Shown: one piece after another, positions 55,244 through 63,896 of the stretch | Layout of the letters: every line of letters starts with the position of its first letter | Numbering within the stretch: position 1 is the stretch's first letter | Assembly (NCBI RefSeq): GCF_002335805.1 | Contig: NZ_NISU01000001.1 | Location: forward strand, 504,079-568,078 | Reading direction: 5' to 3' | Source: Bacillus sp. FJAT-45350 | GTDB taxonomy: Bacteria; Bacillota; Bacilli; Bacillales; NISU01 | DNA length: 64,000 bases | The notes under the pieces: model-generated | What the model was told of the DNA's origin: nothing | The model's input: only the letters and a program-made list of their open reading frames with translations | Databases searched by the model: none | Program-made: the position numbers and the translations under genes

Positions 55244-56534
55244 GCTACTTGATTTCATTCAAGAAATTGATCCATATAAAATGTACGGTAAAGTGACAAG
55301 AGTAGTTGGGTTAACTATTGAATCAAAGGGCCCACAAGCTTCAGTAGGTGAACTATGTTATATCCACGTAGGAAAGCAAAAGAAATTAAAAGTAATGGCA
55401 GAAGTTGTTGGTTTCCGTGATGAAAATGTTTTATTGATGCCGTTGAATGGAACGAGTGAAATTTCACCTGGTAGTCTAGTAGAAGCAACAAGAAAACCTT
55501 TGGAAATTAAAGTGGGTTCTGGTTTAATCGGAAAAGTAGTTGACGGTTGTGGCTTACCTCTTGATGGAACAGAATTACCTAATGGATTATCTCCAGTTGC
55601 AACAGAAAATGACCCACCTAATCCATTATCGCGACCACGTATAAAAGAACCTATGGGTTTAGGTATTCGTGCAATTGATAGTTTATTAACGGTAGGTAAA
55701 GGACAAAGAGTTGGTATTTTTGCAGGTAGTGGTGTAGGAAAAAGTACATTAATGTCGATGATAATTAAAAATTCAGAAGCAGATATTAATGTGATTGCAT
55801 TAATAGGTGAACGTGGCAGAGAGGTAAAGGATTTTATTGAGAGAGATTTAGGTGTAGAAGGATTAAAAAAGACCATTTTAGTTGTCGCTACTTCAGATCA
55901 GCCAGCTTTAATGAGGATTAAAGGGGCAATGACAGCAACCGCCATTTGTGAATATTTTCGTAATCAAGGCTTGCATGTCAACCTTATGATGGATTCAGTT
56001 ACTCGTTTTGCAATGGCACAACGTGAAATAGGTCTAGCCGTTGGTGAGCCACCAACGACAAAAGGATATACTCCTTCTGTATTTGCTATGCTTCCAAAAT
56101 TATTAGAACGCTCTGGAACTAATGATAAAGGGAGTATAACTGCCTTTTATACAGTATTAGTAGATGGTGATGACATGAATGAGCCAATAGCTGATGCAGT
56201 ACGTGGTATTTTAGATGGACATTTTGTTTTAGATAGAAAGTTGGCTAATAAAGGCCAATTTCCTGCAATTAATGTACTAAGAAGCGTGAGTCGTGTGATG
56301 AATGAAATAATTACACCCGAGCATCAAAGAAGTGCAGATGAATTAAGGAAACAATTATCAACCTACTACGACTCTGAAGATTTAATTAATATTGGGGCTT
56401 ATAAAAGAGGTTCATCAAAAGAGATTGATATGGCAATACAATCATATCCAAAGATCATTAGCTTTCTAAAGCAAGCAACAGAGGAAAAGTTAACTTATAA
56501 AGAGGCAGTAGATTCCTTAGTTCAGGAATTTTAG
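55230..56534 (+). CDS. fliI: Flagellum-specific ATPase FliI
   Basis: FliI is the type III export ATPase, related to F1-beta. The 434-residue protein has P-loop GIFAGSGVGKSTLM near 163-176, ALIGERGREVKDFIERDLG, GEPPTTKGYTPSVFAMLPKLLERSG and the Walker B strand GLHVNLMMDSVTRFAMAQRE. AAGGAGGAAAGG precedes the ATG, which overlaps the fliH end by 14 bases. An apparent long minus-strand ORF inside this gene is only a shadow. Confidence 0.97.
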   Translation: MNANKLLDFIQEIDPYKMYGKVTRVVGLTIESKGPQASVGELCYIHVGKQKKLKVMAEVVGFRDENVLLMPLNGTSEISPGSLVEATRKPLEIKVGSGLIGKVVDGCGLPLDGTELPNGLSPVATENDPPNPLSRPRIKEPMGLGIRAIDSLLTVGKGQRVGIFAGSGVGKSTLMSMIIKNSEADINVIALIGERGREVKDFIERDLGVEGLKKTILVVATSDQPALMRIKGAMTATAICEYFRNQGLHVNLMMDSVTRFAMAQREIGLAVGEPPTTKGYTPSVFAMLPKLLERSGTNDKGSITAFYTVLVDGDDMNEPIADAVRGILDGHFVLDRKLANKGQFPAINVLRSVSRVMNEIITPEHQRSADELRKQLSTYYDSEDLINIGAYKRGSSKEIDMAIQSYPKIISFLKQATEEKLTYKEAVDSLVQEF

Positions 56535-56548
56535 TGAGGTGACAGTGT

Positions 56549-56986
56549 ATGTCCTTTCAGTATACATTACAAAAAGTTCTAGAAATTAAAGAACGTAAAA
56601 AAAATGAAGTAGAAGCGGATTATACCGAGGCTAGTTCTTTATTTGAGAAAACAGCGACTGAATTATATAACCTATTGAAGAAAAAAGAAGACTTTGAAGA
56701 AGGATATAAGCAACAAATCTCACAAGGAATATCTGTAAACCAACTCCAACAATATGAGACAGTTTTATCTAGATATCAAGGTGAGATAGAAAGACAACAA
56801 AAATCTACTCAAATTGCCCGGGATAAAATGCATAGAAAGCAAGATGCATTGGTTACTATGTCTATTGAACTAAAAAAGTATGAAAAAATGAAAGAATTAA
56901 AGCACCAAGAGTACTTAGAAGAAGTAAAAAGGGAAGAAAGCAAGTTAATGGATGAAATATCAGTTCAACAATTTGCTAATCGCTGA
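56549..56986 (+). CDS. fliJ: Flagellar FliJ protein
   Basis: FliJ is the small coiled-coil stalk that enters the FliI ring, like F1-gamma. The 145-residue protein is almost entirely helical and charged, beginning MSFQYTLQKVLEIKERKKNE with the typical family start. GAGGTGAC precedes the ATG. It follows fliI by 14 bases. Identification depends on pattern and order, because FliJ sequences diverge quickly. Confidence 0.93.
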   Translation: MSFQYTLQKVLEIKERKKNEVEADYTEASSLFEKTATELYNLLKKKEDFEEGYKQQISQGISVNQLQQYETVLSRYQGEIERQQKSTQIARDKMHRKQDALVTMSIELKKYEKMKELKHQEYLEEVKREESKLMDEISVQQFANR

Positions 56987-57000
56987 AATTAGGTGAACCT

Positions 57001-57567
57001 ATGAGCAAAGAAGATACAAAAGAAAAGGGATACGGTAAGCTTCAATGGTTTTTTTTAATTATCGTAATCCCATCTATTTTTGCAATTATATTAATATATA
57101 TCATTTTGACTATCCTTGGGATTAATGTATTTGAACGTGCAAAAGAAATAGGATCACAAGTTCCATTTCTATCATCATATCTAGTTGAAGAAGAGGAAGA
57201 GCAAATAAACATCGATGAATTATATTTGACTATTGAAGAATTTGAAGCAGAAATAGAGCGGCTTCAAAGGCAATTAGTGGCTAAAGAAGATGAAATCTCC
57301 GACCTTACAAACCAAGCGAGTATACTTGAAGAAGAACTAGAGATCGAACAAGAACAAACTGTAGAAGTACAAAAGGAACTAGCTGAAATAGGAAAAACAT
57401 ATGAATCGATGTCTACCAAAAACGCTGCTAATATCCTTTCTGAACTACCAATAGAAGAAGCAATCCTCCACATATCACAAGTATCAACAGATACAAGAGC
57501 TGGAATTTTAGCAAAAATGAACCCTGAGTTGGCAGCTTCGATTATGTCGAGATTAGCAAATCAATAA
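57001..57567 (+). CDS. ylxF: YlxF, MotE-like membrane coiled-coil protein
   Basis: The 188-residue protein has a short basic N-terminus, one transmembrane helix (about 14-40), an acidic coiled coil (about 60-125, EEEEEQINIDELY to KELAEIGKTYE) and a C-terminal MgtE-N-like domain with MSTKNAANILSELPIEEAILHISQVS and KMNPELAASIMSRLANQ. MotE proteins chaperone MotC-type stators; a stator role here is only an inference. It occupies the standard fliJ-ylxF-fliK position. Confidence 0.88.
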   Translation: MSKEDTKEKGYGKLQWFFLIIVIPSIFAIILIYIILTILGINVFERAKEIGSQVPFLSSYLVEEEEEQINIDELYLTIEEFEAEIERLQRQLVAKEDEISDLTNQASILEEELEIEQEQTVEVQKELAEIGKTYESMSTKNAANILSELPIEEAILHISQVSTDTRAGILAKMNPELAASIMSRLANQ

Positions 57568-57595
57568 TTTTTCACATTTGAAAGGGGGTGAAAAC

Positions 57596-58840
57596 ATGAA
57601 TATAGGACAATTTATGCTAATGTCATCACAACCAAATCTTACTACACAAACTAAAACTACAATATCTGGTACAGACGGCCCTAAAGGTCAATTTGACCAA
57701 TTGTTGATGAGTCTCGAAGAAGAGATATTAGATAGTGAAGATATTGTAGTTAATAATAAGGTAGCTAAAGAAGAGTTAATTTTAATTGACAAATTAGCGG
57801 AATTAAATGATGAGTTTGAGTCATTCGAAAAATATTTAGAGCAAATTCCGGTAGAGAAATTAGACGAAGTAATAGAAATGATAGTACTAAAAATTAATTC
57901 AAGTGAATTCCTTAATACACTTGATAAATATATTGATTTTGAATACTACAATGATGGTACTGATTTTTTGAAAGAGTATGAGGATGAATCTCCTAGTGAT
58001 ATTGCAAGCAATATAATTACTCAATTAATTCAATTGTTGCCTAATTTAAAAGAAAATTTAAGCTTGAATCAAAATATTTCTTCAAATAGTGTACTTGTTA
58101 AGAATGATTTTTTCCATTTGTTAAATCAAGATATAAAACAGTTAAATATCACTGTGAACAAAAATGAGAATTTTAATGAAAAAGTAAATATAACTTCTTT
58201 TATTTCTAAGTTAGTAAATCAACTGAACCTAGTTGACCCTACTGCAACTCGTACAAAAATAAATTCTTTCCAACTGGATGGTTTTATAAATAAGTTTGGT
58301 GAGAAATCCAATAATCTTAGTAATGTGTTACTGACAAATGGGGATTTATCACAACCAATGAATAAAACTCAACAACTTGTAATTCATATTGGTGAAAGTC
58401 AATCGAAACAAGGTCAACAGCAACAGTTTATTCGTCAATTTCAAGAGATGATTAGTCGCGGAACATTTTCAAACTTAAATAATGGGATGCAACAATTGAC
58501 AATTAAGCTCTTCCCAGAGCACCTTGGTAGATTAGATATTCAACTTACTCAAATGAATGGGGTCATGACTGCACGTATATTAGCTAGTTCAACTGCGGCA
58601 AGAGAATTAATTGAATCTCAAATTCACCAGTTGCGCCAAGCTTTTAGTCAACAACAGATCCAAGTTGAGCGAATTGAAATTTCACATCAAAATCAACAGC
58701 AGTTAGGTCAAACAGATAAAGACGAACAGCAAAAAAATAATAAAGACCAAAAAGATGATAATAAGCAATCTGATGATGACGAGAATAATGATTCATTTGA
58801 AGAGGAATTAAAACAATTTTCAATTAATGAGGAAGTATAG
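57596..58840 (+). CDS. fliK: Flagellar hook-length control protein FliK
   Basis: FliK measures hook length and switches the export gate. From ATG 57596 it has 414 residues; GGGGGTG is 7-9 bases upstream, and the in-frame TTG at 57578 precedes that site. The N-terminal and central parts are low-complexity and acidic, rich in Asn, Leu and Glu. The conserved C-terminal domain (about 290-365) contains QQLTIKLFPEHLGRLDIQL and IRQF upstream of it, followed by a Gln/Asp/Asn-rich tail. The variable ruler region shows little similarity to B. subtilis. Confidence 0.9.
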   Translation: MNIGQFMLMSSQPNLTTQTKTTISGTDGPKGQFDQLLMSLEEEILDSEDIVVNNKVAKEELILIDKLAELNDEFESFEKYLEQIPVEKLDEVIEMIVLKINSSEFLNTLDKYIDFEYYNDGTDFLKEYEDESPSDIASNIITQLIQLLPNLKENLSLNQNISSNSVLVKNDFFHLLNQDIKQLNITVNKNENFNEKVNITSFISKLVNQLNLVDPTATRTKINSFQLDGFINKFGEKSNNLSNVLLTNGDLSQPMNKTQQLVIHIGESQSKQGQQQQFIRQFQEMISRGTFSNLNNGMQQLTIKLFPEHLGRLDIQLTQMNGVMTARILASSTAARELIESQIHQLRQAFSQQQIQVERIEISHQNQQQLGQTDKDEQQKNNKDQKDDNKQSDDDENNDSFEEELKQFSINEEV

Positions 58841-58850
58841 GTGATATTTC

Positions 58851-59396
58851 ATGCCAATAATAAATGAGCCTCTTTATTTAACGGATAGACCAAAGCAACA
58901 ATCTCAAACTGGACAAAATATTTTAGGTAAAGATGATTTTCTAAAAATATTAATTACGCAATTACAAAATCAAGATCCTTCTAATCCTATGGATGATAGA
59001 GAGTTTATTGCACAGATGGCTCAGTTTTCTTCATTAGAGCAGATGACGAATATGAGTCAAAATATGGAAAGGTTTATTAATATCCAAACTAGTCAAAGTC
59101 TTGTTAATCATAGTGAATTGATTGGAAAACAAGTTAAATGGTCTAGAGAGGTTGAAATTGATAAATTTCGAAGCCGTACAGAGTATCTAGATAATATTGT
59201 GAATTCTGTAAAGATAGATAAAAACGGTAAGATAACCATTGAATTAGATAATGGTCGTTGGATTAGTAATGAGCAATTAGTTCAAGTTAGTCAAAATAAT
59301 CAAGTAAAAGAAGACCTTATAAAAGAAAAAGCTGAATCTGATTCACAAAGTAATTTGTTAGATTCAACTACTAAAAATTTTGAAGTTGATGAGTAA
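58851..59396 (+). CDS. flgD: Flagellar hook-capping protein FlgD
   Basis: FlgD caps the growing hook. The 181-residue protein has the diagnostic segment LGKDDFLKILITQLQNQDPSNPMDDREFIAQMAQFSSLEQM (about 24-64). The C-terminal part is short compared with E. coli FlgD, as in other Bacilli. AGGTGATATT precedes the ATG. It lies between fliK and the hook gene. Confidence 0.96.
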   Translation: MPIINEPLYLTDRPKQQSQTGQNILGKDDFLKILITQLQNQDPSNPMDDREFIAQMAQFSSLEQMTNMSQNMERFINIQTSQSLVNHSELIGKQVKWSREVEIDKFRSRTEYLDNIVNSVKIDKNGKITIELDNGRWISNEQLVQVSQNNQVKEDLIKEKAESDSQSNLLDSTTKNFEVDE

Positions 59397-59429
59397 CTAG
59401 ACAATTGAATACTGAAGAGGTGATGTAGG

Positions 59430-59807
59430 GTGGAATCTAAAGTTAATGCTCATCAACTGCATCAGTTACCAAAAATACCTCAAAATAAACAAAAAACAAA
59501 TTATTGCACTTGTAATTTTACTGATATATTAAAATCAAAGTTAGACGAAACAAACAGGTTAAAAATCAGTAAACATGCAGAAAAAAGGTTAAAAGAAAGA
59601 CAAATCTGTCTTGATGGAACAACTTGGAATATTATTCAAGAAAAAGTCCTTGAAGCTAAACAAAAAGGTATTAAAGATTCCCTTGTAGTAACTGATAATG
59701 TTGCACTTGTCGTTAGTGCGCAGAAAAATACTGTTATTACAGTCATGAATCGTGAAGAAGCAAGAACACAGATATTTACCAATATTAATGGAACAATCAT
59801 ATTATAA
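59430..59807 (+). CDS. Small flagellar operon protein (TIGR02530-like)
   Basis: The 125-residue protein starts with GTG at 59430 after GAGGTGATG. Its core is KISKHAEKRLKERQICLDGTTWNIIQEKVLEAKQKGIKDSLVVTDNVALVVSAQKNTVITVMNREEA, which fits the uncharacterised flagellar operon family between flgD and the hook gene in many Bacilli and Clostridia. It has two cysteines (CTC at about 28-30). No function is established to my knowledge; its place suggests a hook-assembly role. Confidence 0.8.
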   Translation: MESKVNAHQLHQLPKIPQNKQKTNYCTCNFTDILKSKLDETNRLKISKHAEKRLKERQICLDGTTWNIIQEKVLEAKQKGIKDSLVVTDNVALVVSAQKNTVITVMNREEARTQIFTNINGTIIL

Positions 59808-59835
59808 CTACTAGCTGGACCTTAACGGGGGGCTA

Positions 59836-59867
59836 TATAGGTTGTGGAACGATAGAAGCAACCTATA
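59836..59867 (+). other. Hairpin upstream of the hook gene
   Basis: A perfect 9-bp stem TATAGGTTG / CAACCTATA with a 14-base loop ends 28 bases before the flgE start. There is no U-tract. Confidence 0.6.
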
Positions 59868-59895
59868 ATTGTAAATTGAAAGGGGAAAAATAATT

Positions 59896-60846
59896 ATGTT
59901 ACGTTCAATGTACGCTGGGGTATCAGGCATGAAAAATTTCCAAGCAAAATTAGATGTAATAGGTAATAATATTTCAAACGTTAATACATTTGGATTTAAG
60001 AAAGGAAGAACAACTTTTCAGGATTTAGTTAGTCAGCAATTAAATGGGGCTACTGGACCTACAGTGTTTCAAGGAGGGAGAAATGCTTCACAGGTAGGTT
60101 TAGGTAGTAGTTTAGCGAGTATTGATACTATTCACACACAAGGTAGTTTGCAAAATACAGGAAGAGAATTAGACTTGGGTATATCTGGTGACGGCTTTTT
60201 TGTAGTTGGTAGGGCTATAGAAGATGGTTTATGGGAAGATCCAGAAGACAGAGTAGCTGATCCTGATGAGATAAATTTGAATTATACAAGAGCTGGTAAC
60301 TTTTATTTAGATAAAAATGGATTTATTGTAAATACTGATGGTCTTTATTTAATGGGGAAAACTTCTGAAGATGAAGAAGGTGCAACATCTCTTGAAGATA
60401 TCGGCCAAGACTTCGGTAGAATTAAAATTCCTTCCAATGCACAAAGTTTTAGTATTGGTGCAGATGGAACTATAAATTATATAAATAGCGGTGGAGAGTT
60501 ACGTATTGCTGGTCAACTTATTTTGGCTAATTTCGCCAATCCAGATGGATTACAAAAAGTTGGAAGTAATCTTTATCAAGTTACTGCGAACTCTGGCATA
60601 CCAATTGGAGAAGATGATGGATTGGGTGGAGGCTTTGGAGATGAGGAAATTATGTGGGAAAGCTTCTCTTCTCCAGGCTTAAACGGTACTGGTCAACTTG
60701 TTGCTGGTGCGCTCGAAATGTCTAATGTAGATTTATCAGAAGAATTTACTGAAATGATTGTAGCACAGCGTGGTTTTCAAGCAAATACTCGTATGATAAC
60801 AACATCTGACGAAATTTTACAAGAACTAATCAACTTAAAGCGTTAG
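59896..60846 (+). CDS. flgE: Flagellar hook protein FlgE
   Basis: This is the hook subunit (called flgE or flgG in Bacillus). The 316-residue protein has the N-terminal rod/hook motif LRSMYAGVSGMKNFQAKLDVIGNNISNVNTFGFKKGRTTF, the segment DLGISGDGFFVV, and a C-terminus LEMSNVDLSEEFTEMIVAQRGFQANTRMITTSDEILQELINLKR. An acidic insert at about 108-130 (IEDGLWEDPEDRVADPDE) makes it longer than the 264-residue B. subtilis protein. AAAGGGGAAAA precedes the ATG. It is flanked by hairpins on both sides. Confidence 0.95.
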   Translation: MLRSMYAGVSGMKNFQAKLDVIGNNISNVNTFGFKKGRTTFQDLVSQQLNGATGPTVFQGGRNASQVGLGSSLASIDTIHTQGSLQNTGRELDLGISGDGFFVVGRAIEDGLWEDPEDRVADPDEINLNYTRAGNFYLDKNGFIVNTDGLYLMGKTSEDEEGATSLEDIGQDFGRIKIPSNAQSFSIGADGTINYINSGGELRIAGQLILANFANPDGLQKVGSNLYQVTANSGIPIGEDDGLGGGFGDEEIMWESFSSPGLNGTGQLVAGALEMSNVDLSEEFTEMIVAQRGFQANTRMITTSDEILQELINLKR

Positions 60847-60875
60847 ACTAATAGATTTCTCATTATGAGGAGGGT

Positions 60876-60900
60876 GGGCTAGGAAGCAAAGTCCTAGCCC
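60876..60900 (+). other. Hairpin between flgE and swrD
   Basis: A perfect 9-bp stem GGGCTAGGA / TCCTAGCCC with a 7-base loop. The strong ribosome binding sequence GGAGGG (60869-60874) lies just 5' of it, and the swrD ATG is 12 bases 3' of it. The tail TTACATATTTATAT is only a weak U-tract. Confidence 0.7.
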
Positions 60901-60912
60901 TTACATATTTAT

Positions 60913-61131
60913 ATGATTGAACTAATTCGATTAAATGGTAGACCTTTTTTATTAAATGCACTATTAATTGAGCAAGTTGAAGCATTTCCAGATACAACAA
61001 TTTCCTTGATAAATGGAAAGAAAATTGTCGTGCTTGATACAATTGATGATGTTATGCTAAAGATAAATCAGTTATACAGCACATTCGGTCTGACAGCTAT
61101 CTATAAAGACAAGGATGCGGGGGGCTCGTGA
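60913..61131 (+). CDS. swrD: SwrD (YlzI/FlbD family) flagellar motor-power protein
   Basis: SwrD (FlbD family) is needed for swarming in B. subtilis by raising motor power. The 72-residue protein MIELIRLNGRPFLLNALLIE is the family start, followed by VEAFPDTTISLINGKKIVVLDTIDDVMLKI. No ribosome binding site sits directly before ATG 60913; the nearest is 38 bases upstream, beyond a hairpin. No other in-frame start is available because TAG lies at 60895. It joins fliL immediately downstream. Confidence 0.9.
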   Translation: MIELIRLNGRPFLLNALLIEQVEAFPDTTISLINGKKIVVLDTIDDVMLKINQLYSTFGLTAIYKDKDAGGS

Positions 61132-61563
61132 TTGTTTAAAAATAAGTTAGTTAATATCATGTTAATAATTTTGATTTCTTTAACTTTAATTGGGGGTATT
61201 ACATTAGTACTAATAAACTATTTATCTACTGATAATGCCCCTTATAACGAACCAACGATTGATGAAATCATAGCTTTATCTTATGATACACCAGAAATCA
61301 CTACAAATTTAAAATCTAATGATTTTGCTAGAATTCAATTTAAAATACAAGTAGATAATAAAAAGGCTTTAAGTGAAATTCAAAAAAGAAATTTTCAGTT
61401 AGATAATATTATTATTCGTGAATTAGCTGGAATGAGGGCTTCAGACTTAGCAGGTGAAGAAGGTATTGAAGGTTTAGAAAGTCGGCTTAAATTGCGGTTT
61501 AATGAACTTATGCAAGATGGAATGGTTGTACAAGTCTATACGACTGGCTGGATTATTCAATAA
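61132..61563 (+). CDS. fliL: Flagellar basal-body-associated protein FliL
   Basis: FliL is a single-pass membrane protein that supports stator function. The 143-residue protein starts with TTG at 61132, directly after the swrD stop. It has a short basic N-terminus, one transmembrane helix (about 6-29) and an external FliL domain with ARIQFKIQVDNKKALSEIQKR and a conserved end VQVYTTGWIIQ. GGGGGGCTCG is the likely ribosome binding site, lying inside the end of swrD. Confidence 0.95.
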   Translation: MFKNKLVNIMLIILISLTLIGGITLVLINYLSTDNAPYNEPTIDEIIALSYDTPEITTNLKSNDFARIQFKIQVDNKKALSEIQKRNFQLDNIIIRELAGMRASDLAGEEGIEGLESRLKLRFNELMQDGMVVQVYTTGWIIQ

Positions 61564-61592
61564 ATGAACTAAGTATGTGAGAGGTGAGGCTC

Positions 61593-62585
61593 TTGGCTGA
61601 CATTTTGTCACAAGGAGAGATAGATGCACTTCTTTCCGCTCTATCAACAGGTGAAATGGATGCGGATGAACTAAAAAAGGAAGAAACAGAAAAAAAAGTA
61701 AAAGTTTATGACTTCAAGAGAGCCCTTCGTTTTTCAAAAGATCAAATACGGAGCTTGTCTCGAATTCATGAAAATTTTGCGCGTTTACTTACTACTTACT
61801 TTTCTGCTCAACTACGTACATTTGTACAGATTTCAGTTGCATCAGTTGACCAACTTCCTTATGAAGAGTTTATTCGTTCAATTCCCAAAATGACAATATT
61901 AAATGTATTTGAAGCCTACCCATTAGATGGTCGTTTTCTAATGGAGGTTAATCCAAATATTGCATATACAATGTTAGATAGGTTGTTAGGCGGTAAAGGT
62001 GTTAGCATTAATAAGGTAGATAATTTAACAGAAATAGAAACTAGAATTATGTCCCAGTTATTTCAACGGACATTAGAAAGCTTCACTGAGGCGTGGACCT
62101 CGGTTATCGAGTTAGATCCTATCATGGAGGATTTAGAGGTTAACCCTCAGTTTTTACAAATGGTGTCACCGAACGAAACAGTTGTCGTTATTTCTCTTTC
62201 TACAACAATAGGGGAAACTTCTGGAATGATAAATATTTGTTTGCCACATGTAGTATTGGAAGAAATATTACCCAAGCTTTCGGTACACTATTGGATGCAA
62301 ACAAAGAAGAAACAAAGACAGCCTGGTGAAATTGAAGCAATAGAGCAAACAGTTCATTCTGCTCCTCTATTAATTCAAGCTGAATTAGGTCGTTCTGAAA
62401 TCACAATTCATGAATTTTTACACTTAGCAATTGGTGATGTCATAGAATTAAACCAAGGTATAAATAATGATTTACGAATTAACGTGGGTGGAGAAAGAAA
62501 GTATTTAGCACAGCCAGGTAAAGTAAAGAATCAGTTAGCTGTGCAAGTAACTGATATTATTGAGGAGGCGGAAGACGATGAATGA
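61593..62585 (+). CDS. fliM: Flagellar motor switch protein FliM
   Basis: FliM is the switch protein that binds CheY-P. The 330-residue protein carries the CheY-binding peptide ILSQGEIDALLSAL at its N-terminus, a CheC-like middle domain (KVYDFKRALRFSKDQIRSL, NPNIAYTMLDRLLGG), and a C-terminal SpoA/FliN-like domain (about 255-325). I use TTG 61593 with GAGAGGTGAG 8 bases upstream; the in-frame GTG at 61584 overlaps that site. Its end overlaps the fliY start by 8 bases. Confidence 0.95.
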   Translation: MADILSQGEIDALLSALSTGEMDADELKKEETEKKVKVYDFKRALRFSKDQIRSLSRIHENFARLLTTYFSAQLRTFVQISVASVDQLPYEEFIRSIPKMTILNVFEAYPLDGRFLMEVNPNIAYTMLDRLLGGKGVSINKVDNLTEIETRIMSQLFQRTLESFTEAWTSVIELDPIMEDLEVNPQFLQMVSPNETVVVISLSTTIGETSGMINICLPHVVLEEILPKLSVHYWMQTKKKQRQPGEIEAIEQTVHSAPLLIQAELGRSEITIHEFLHLAIGDVIELNQGINNDLRINVGGERKYLAQPGKVKNQLAVQVTDIIEEAEDDE

Positions 62586-63864
62586 TGATATGCTTTCCCA
62601 AGAAGAAATTAATCAACTTCTGCAAGGAATCGGGTCCGATGATGACGATGATAATGAAGTAGAAGATAATGAAGATTCAAGTGGTGGACCTAGTTTAAAT
62701 GTTGAAGATTATATATCACCTATTGAACAGGATGCATTAGGTGAGATAGGTAATATTTCTTTTGGAAGTGCTGCAACAGCTCTTTCTACATTATTAAATC
62801 AAAAGGTAGATATAACTACACCGCAAGTTTCGATTATTGAGAGGCGATTATTAGAAGACGAGTTTCCGCAGCCTCATGTCGCTGTACATGTAGAGTACAC
62901 TGAAGGCTTCGAAGGTATGAACCTTCTAGTTATTAAAACAACGGATGCTGCTATAATTGCAGACTTGATGCTAGGTGGGGATGGACTAAATCCCTCTGAT
63001 GATTTGGGAGAAATGCAAGTTAGTGCTGTTCAGGAAGCGATGAATCAAATGATGGGTTCTGCTTCCACATCAATGTCTACTATTTTTAATAAGAAAGTAG
63101 ATATTTCTCCACCAGGCATTGATTTAATGGATGTAAAGAGAAAAGAAGGAACATCAAACATACCTTCTGATGAAGTATTGGTGAAAATTTCATTTCGTCT
63201 AAAAATTGGCGAATTAATAGATTCATCTATAATGCAATTGGTAACAGTGAGATTTGCTAAAGGACTTGTAGATGAGCTAATGAATCCGTCAACTGAGGAA
63301 TCTGTTTTTGAAGAACCTAAGGTTGAAGAACCAACACAACCGGCTGTTCAACAACCACAACAAGAACAAGCCATGCAACAGCAAGACCAATACCAACAAC
63401 CACCAATGCAACAACCGATGAACCACCAACAACCACCAATGCAGCAGCAACCTATGTATCAACAACCACCAATGCAACAGCCAATGTATGAGCAAAGGGG
63501 ACAACAGCATTTAGGTGCACCATATCAACAACAACGACAAGTGGATGTTCAACCAGCTGCATTTTCTAGTTTTGATTCACCTGATTTAAGTGTAAGTGAA
63601 TCAAGAAACTTAAATATGTTACTTGATATTCCATTAAACGTCACAGTAGAGCTAGGTCGAACTAGAAGAACAATCAAGGATATTCTTGAATTCTCTCAGG
63701 GCTCAATTATTGAGTTAGATAAGCTAGCAGGTGAACCTGTTGATATTTTAGTTAATCACAAGCTAATTGCGAAGGGCGAAGTTGTCGTTATTGATGAGAA
63801 CTTTGGAGTTCGTGTAACGGATATTGTTAGTCAGGAAGAAAGAATTAAACACTTAAAAAAATAG
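62578..63864 (+). CDS. fliY: Flagellar motor switch phosphatase FliY
   Basis: FliY combines a FliN-type switch function with CheY-P phosphatase activity. From ATG 62578, after GAGGAGGCGG, it has 428 residues: an N-terminal CheY-binding peptide MLSQEEINQLLQGI, two CheC-type phosphatase motifs (DALGEIGNISFGSAATAL and VQEAMNQMMGSASTSMSTIF), a Gln/Pro/Met-rich linker (about 245-320), and a C-terminal SpoA domain (LLDIPLNVTVELGRTRRTIKDIL). The linker is longer and more repetitive than I expect for the family. Confidence 0.96.
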   Translation: MNDDMLSQEEINQLLQGIGSDDDDDNEVEDNEDSSGGPSLNVEDYISPIEQDALGEIGNISFGSAATALSTLLNQKVDITTPQVSIIERRLLEDEFPQPHVAVHVEYTEGFEGMNLLVIKTTDAAIIADLMLGGDGLNPSDDLGEMQVSAVQEAMNQMMGSASTSMSTIFNKKVDISPPGIDLMDVKRKEGTSNIPSDEVLVKISFRLKIGELIDSSIMQLVTVRFAKGLVDELMNPSTEESVFEEPKVEEPTQPAVQQPQQEQAMQQQDQYQQPPMQQPMNHQQPPMQQQPMYQQPPMQQPMYEQRGQQHLGAPYQQQRQVDVQPAAFSSFDSPDLSVSESRNLNMLLDIPLNVTVELGRTRRTIKDILEFSQGSIIELDKLAGEPVDILVNHKLIAKGEVVVIDENFGVRVTDIVSQEERIKHLKK

Positions 63865-63896
63865 AATATCTCCTATAGAAAGGGTGTATAAACAAT

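Noticed and set aside
55358-55876. Minus-strand ORF of 172 codons opposite fliI
   Set aside because: The plus strand encodes intact FliI with all motifs; the antisense ORF is a codon-usage shadow.
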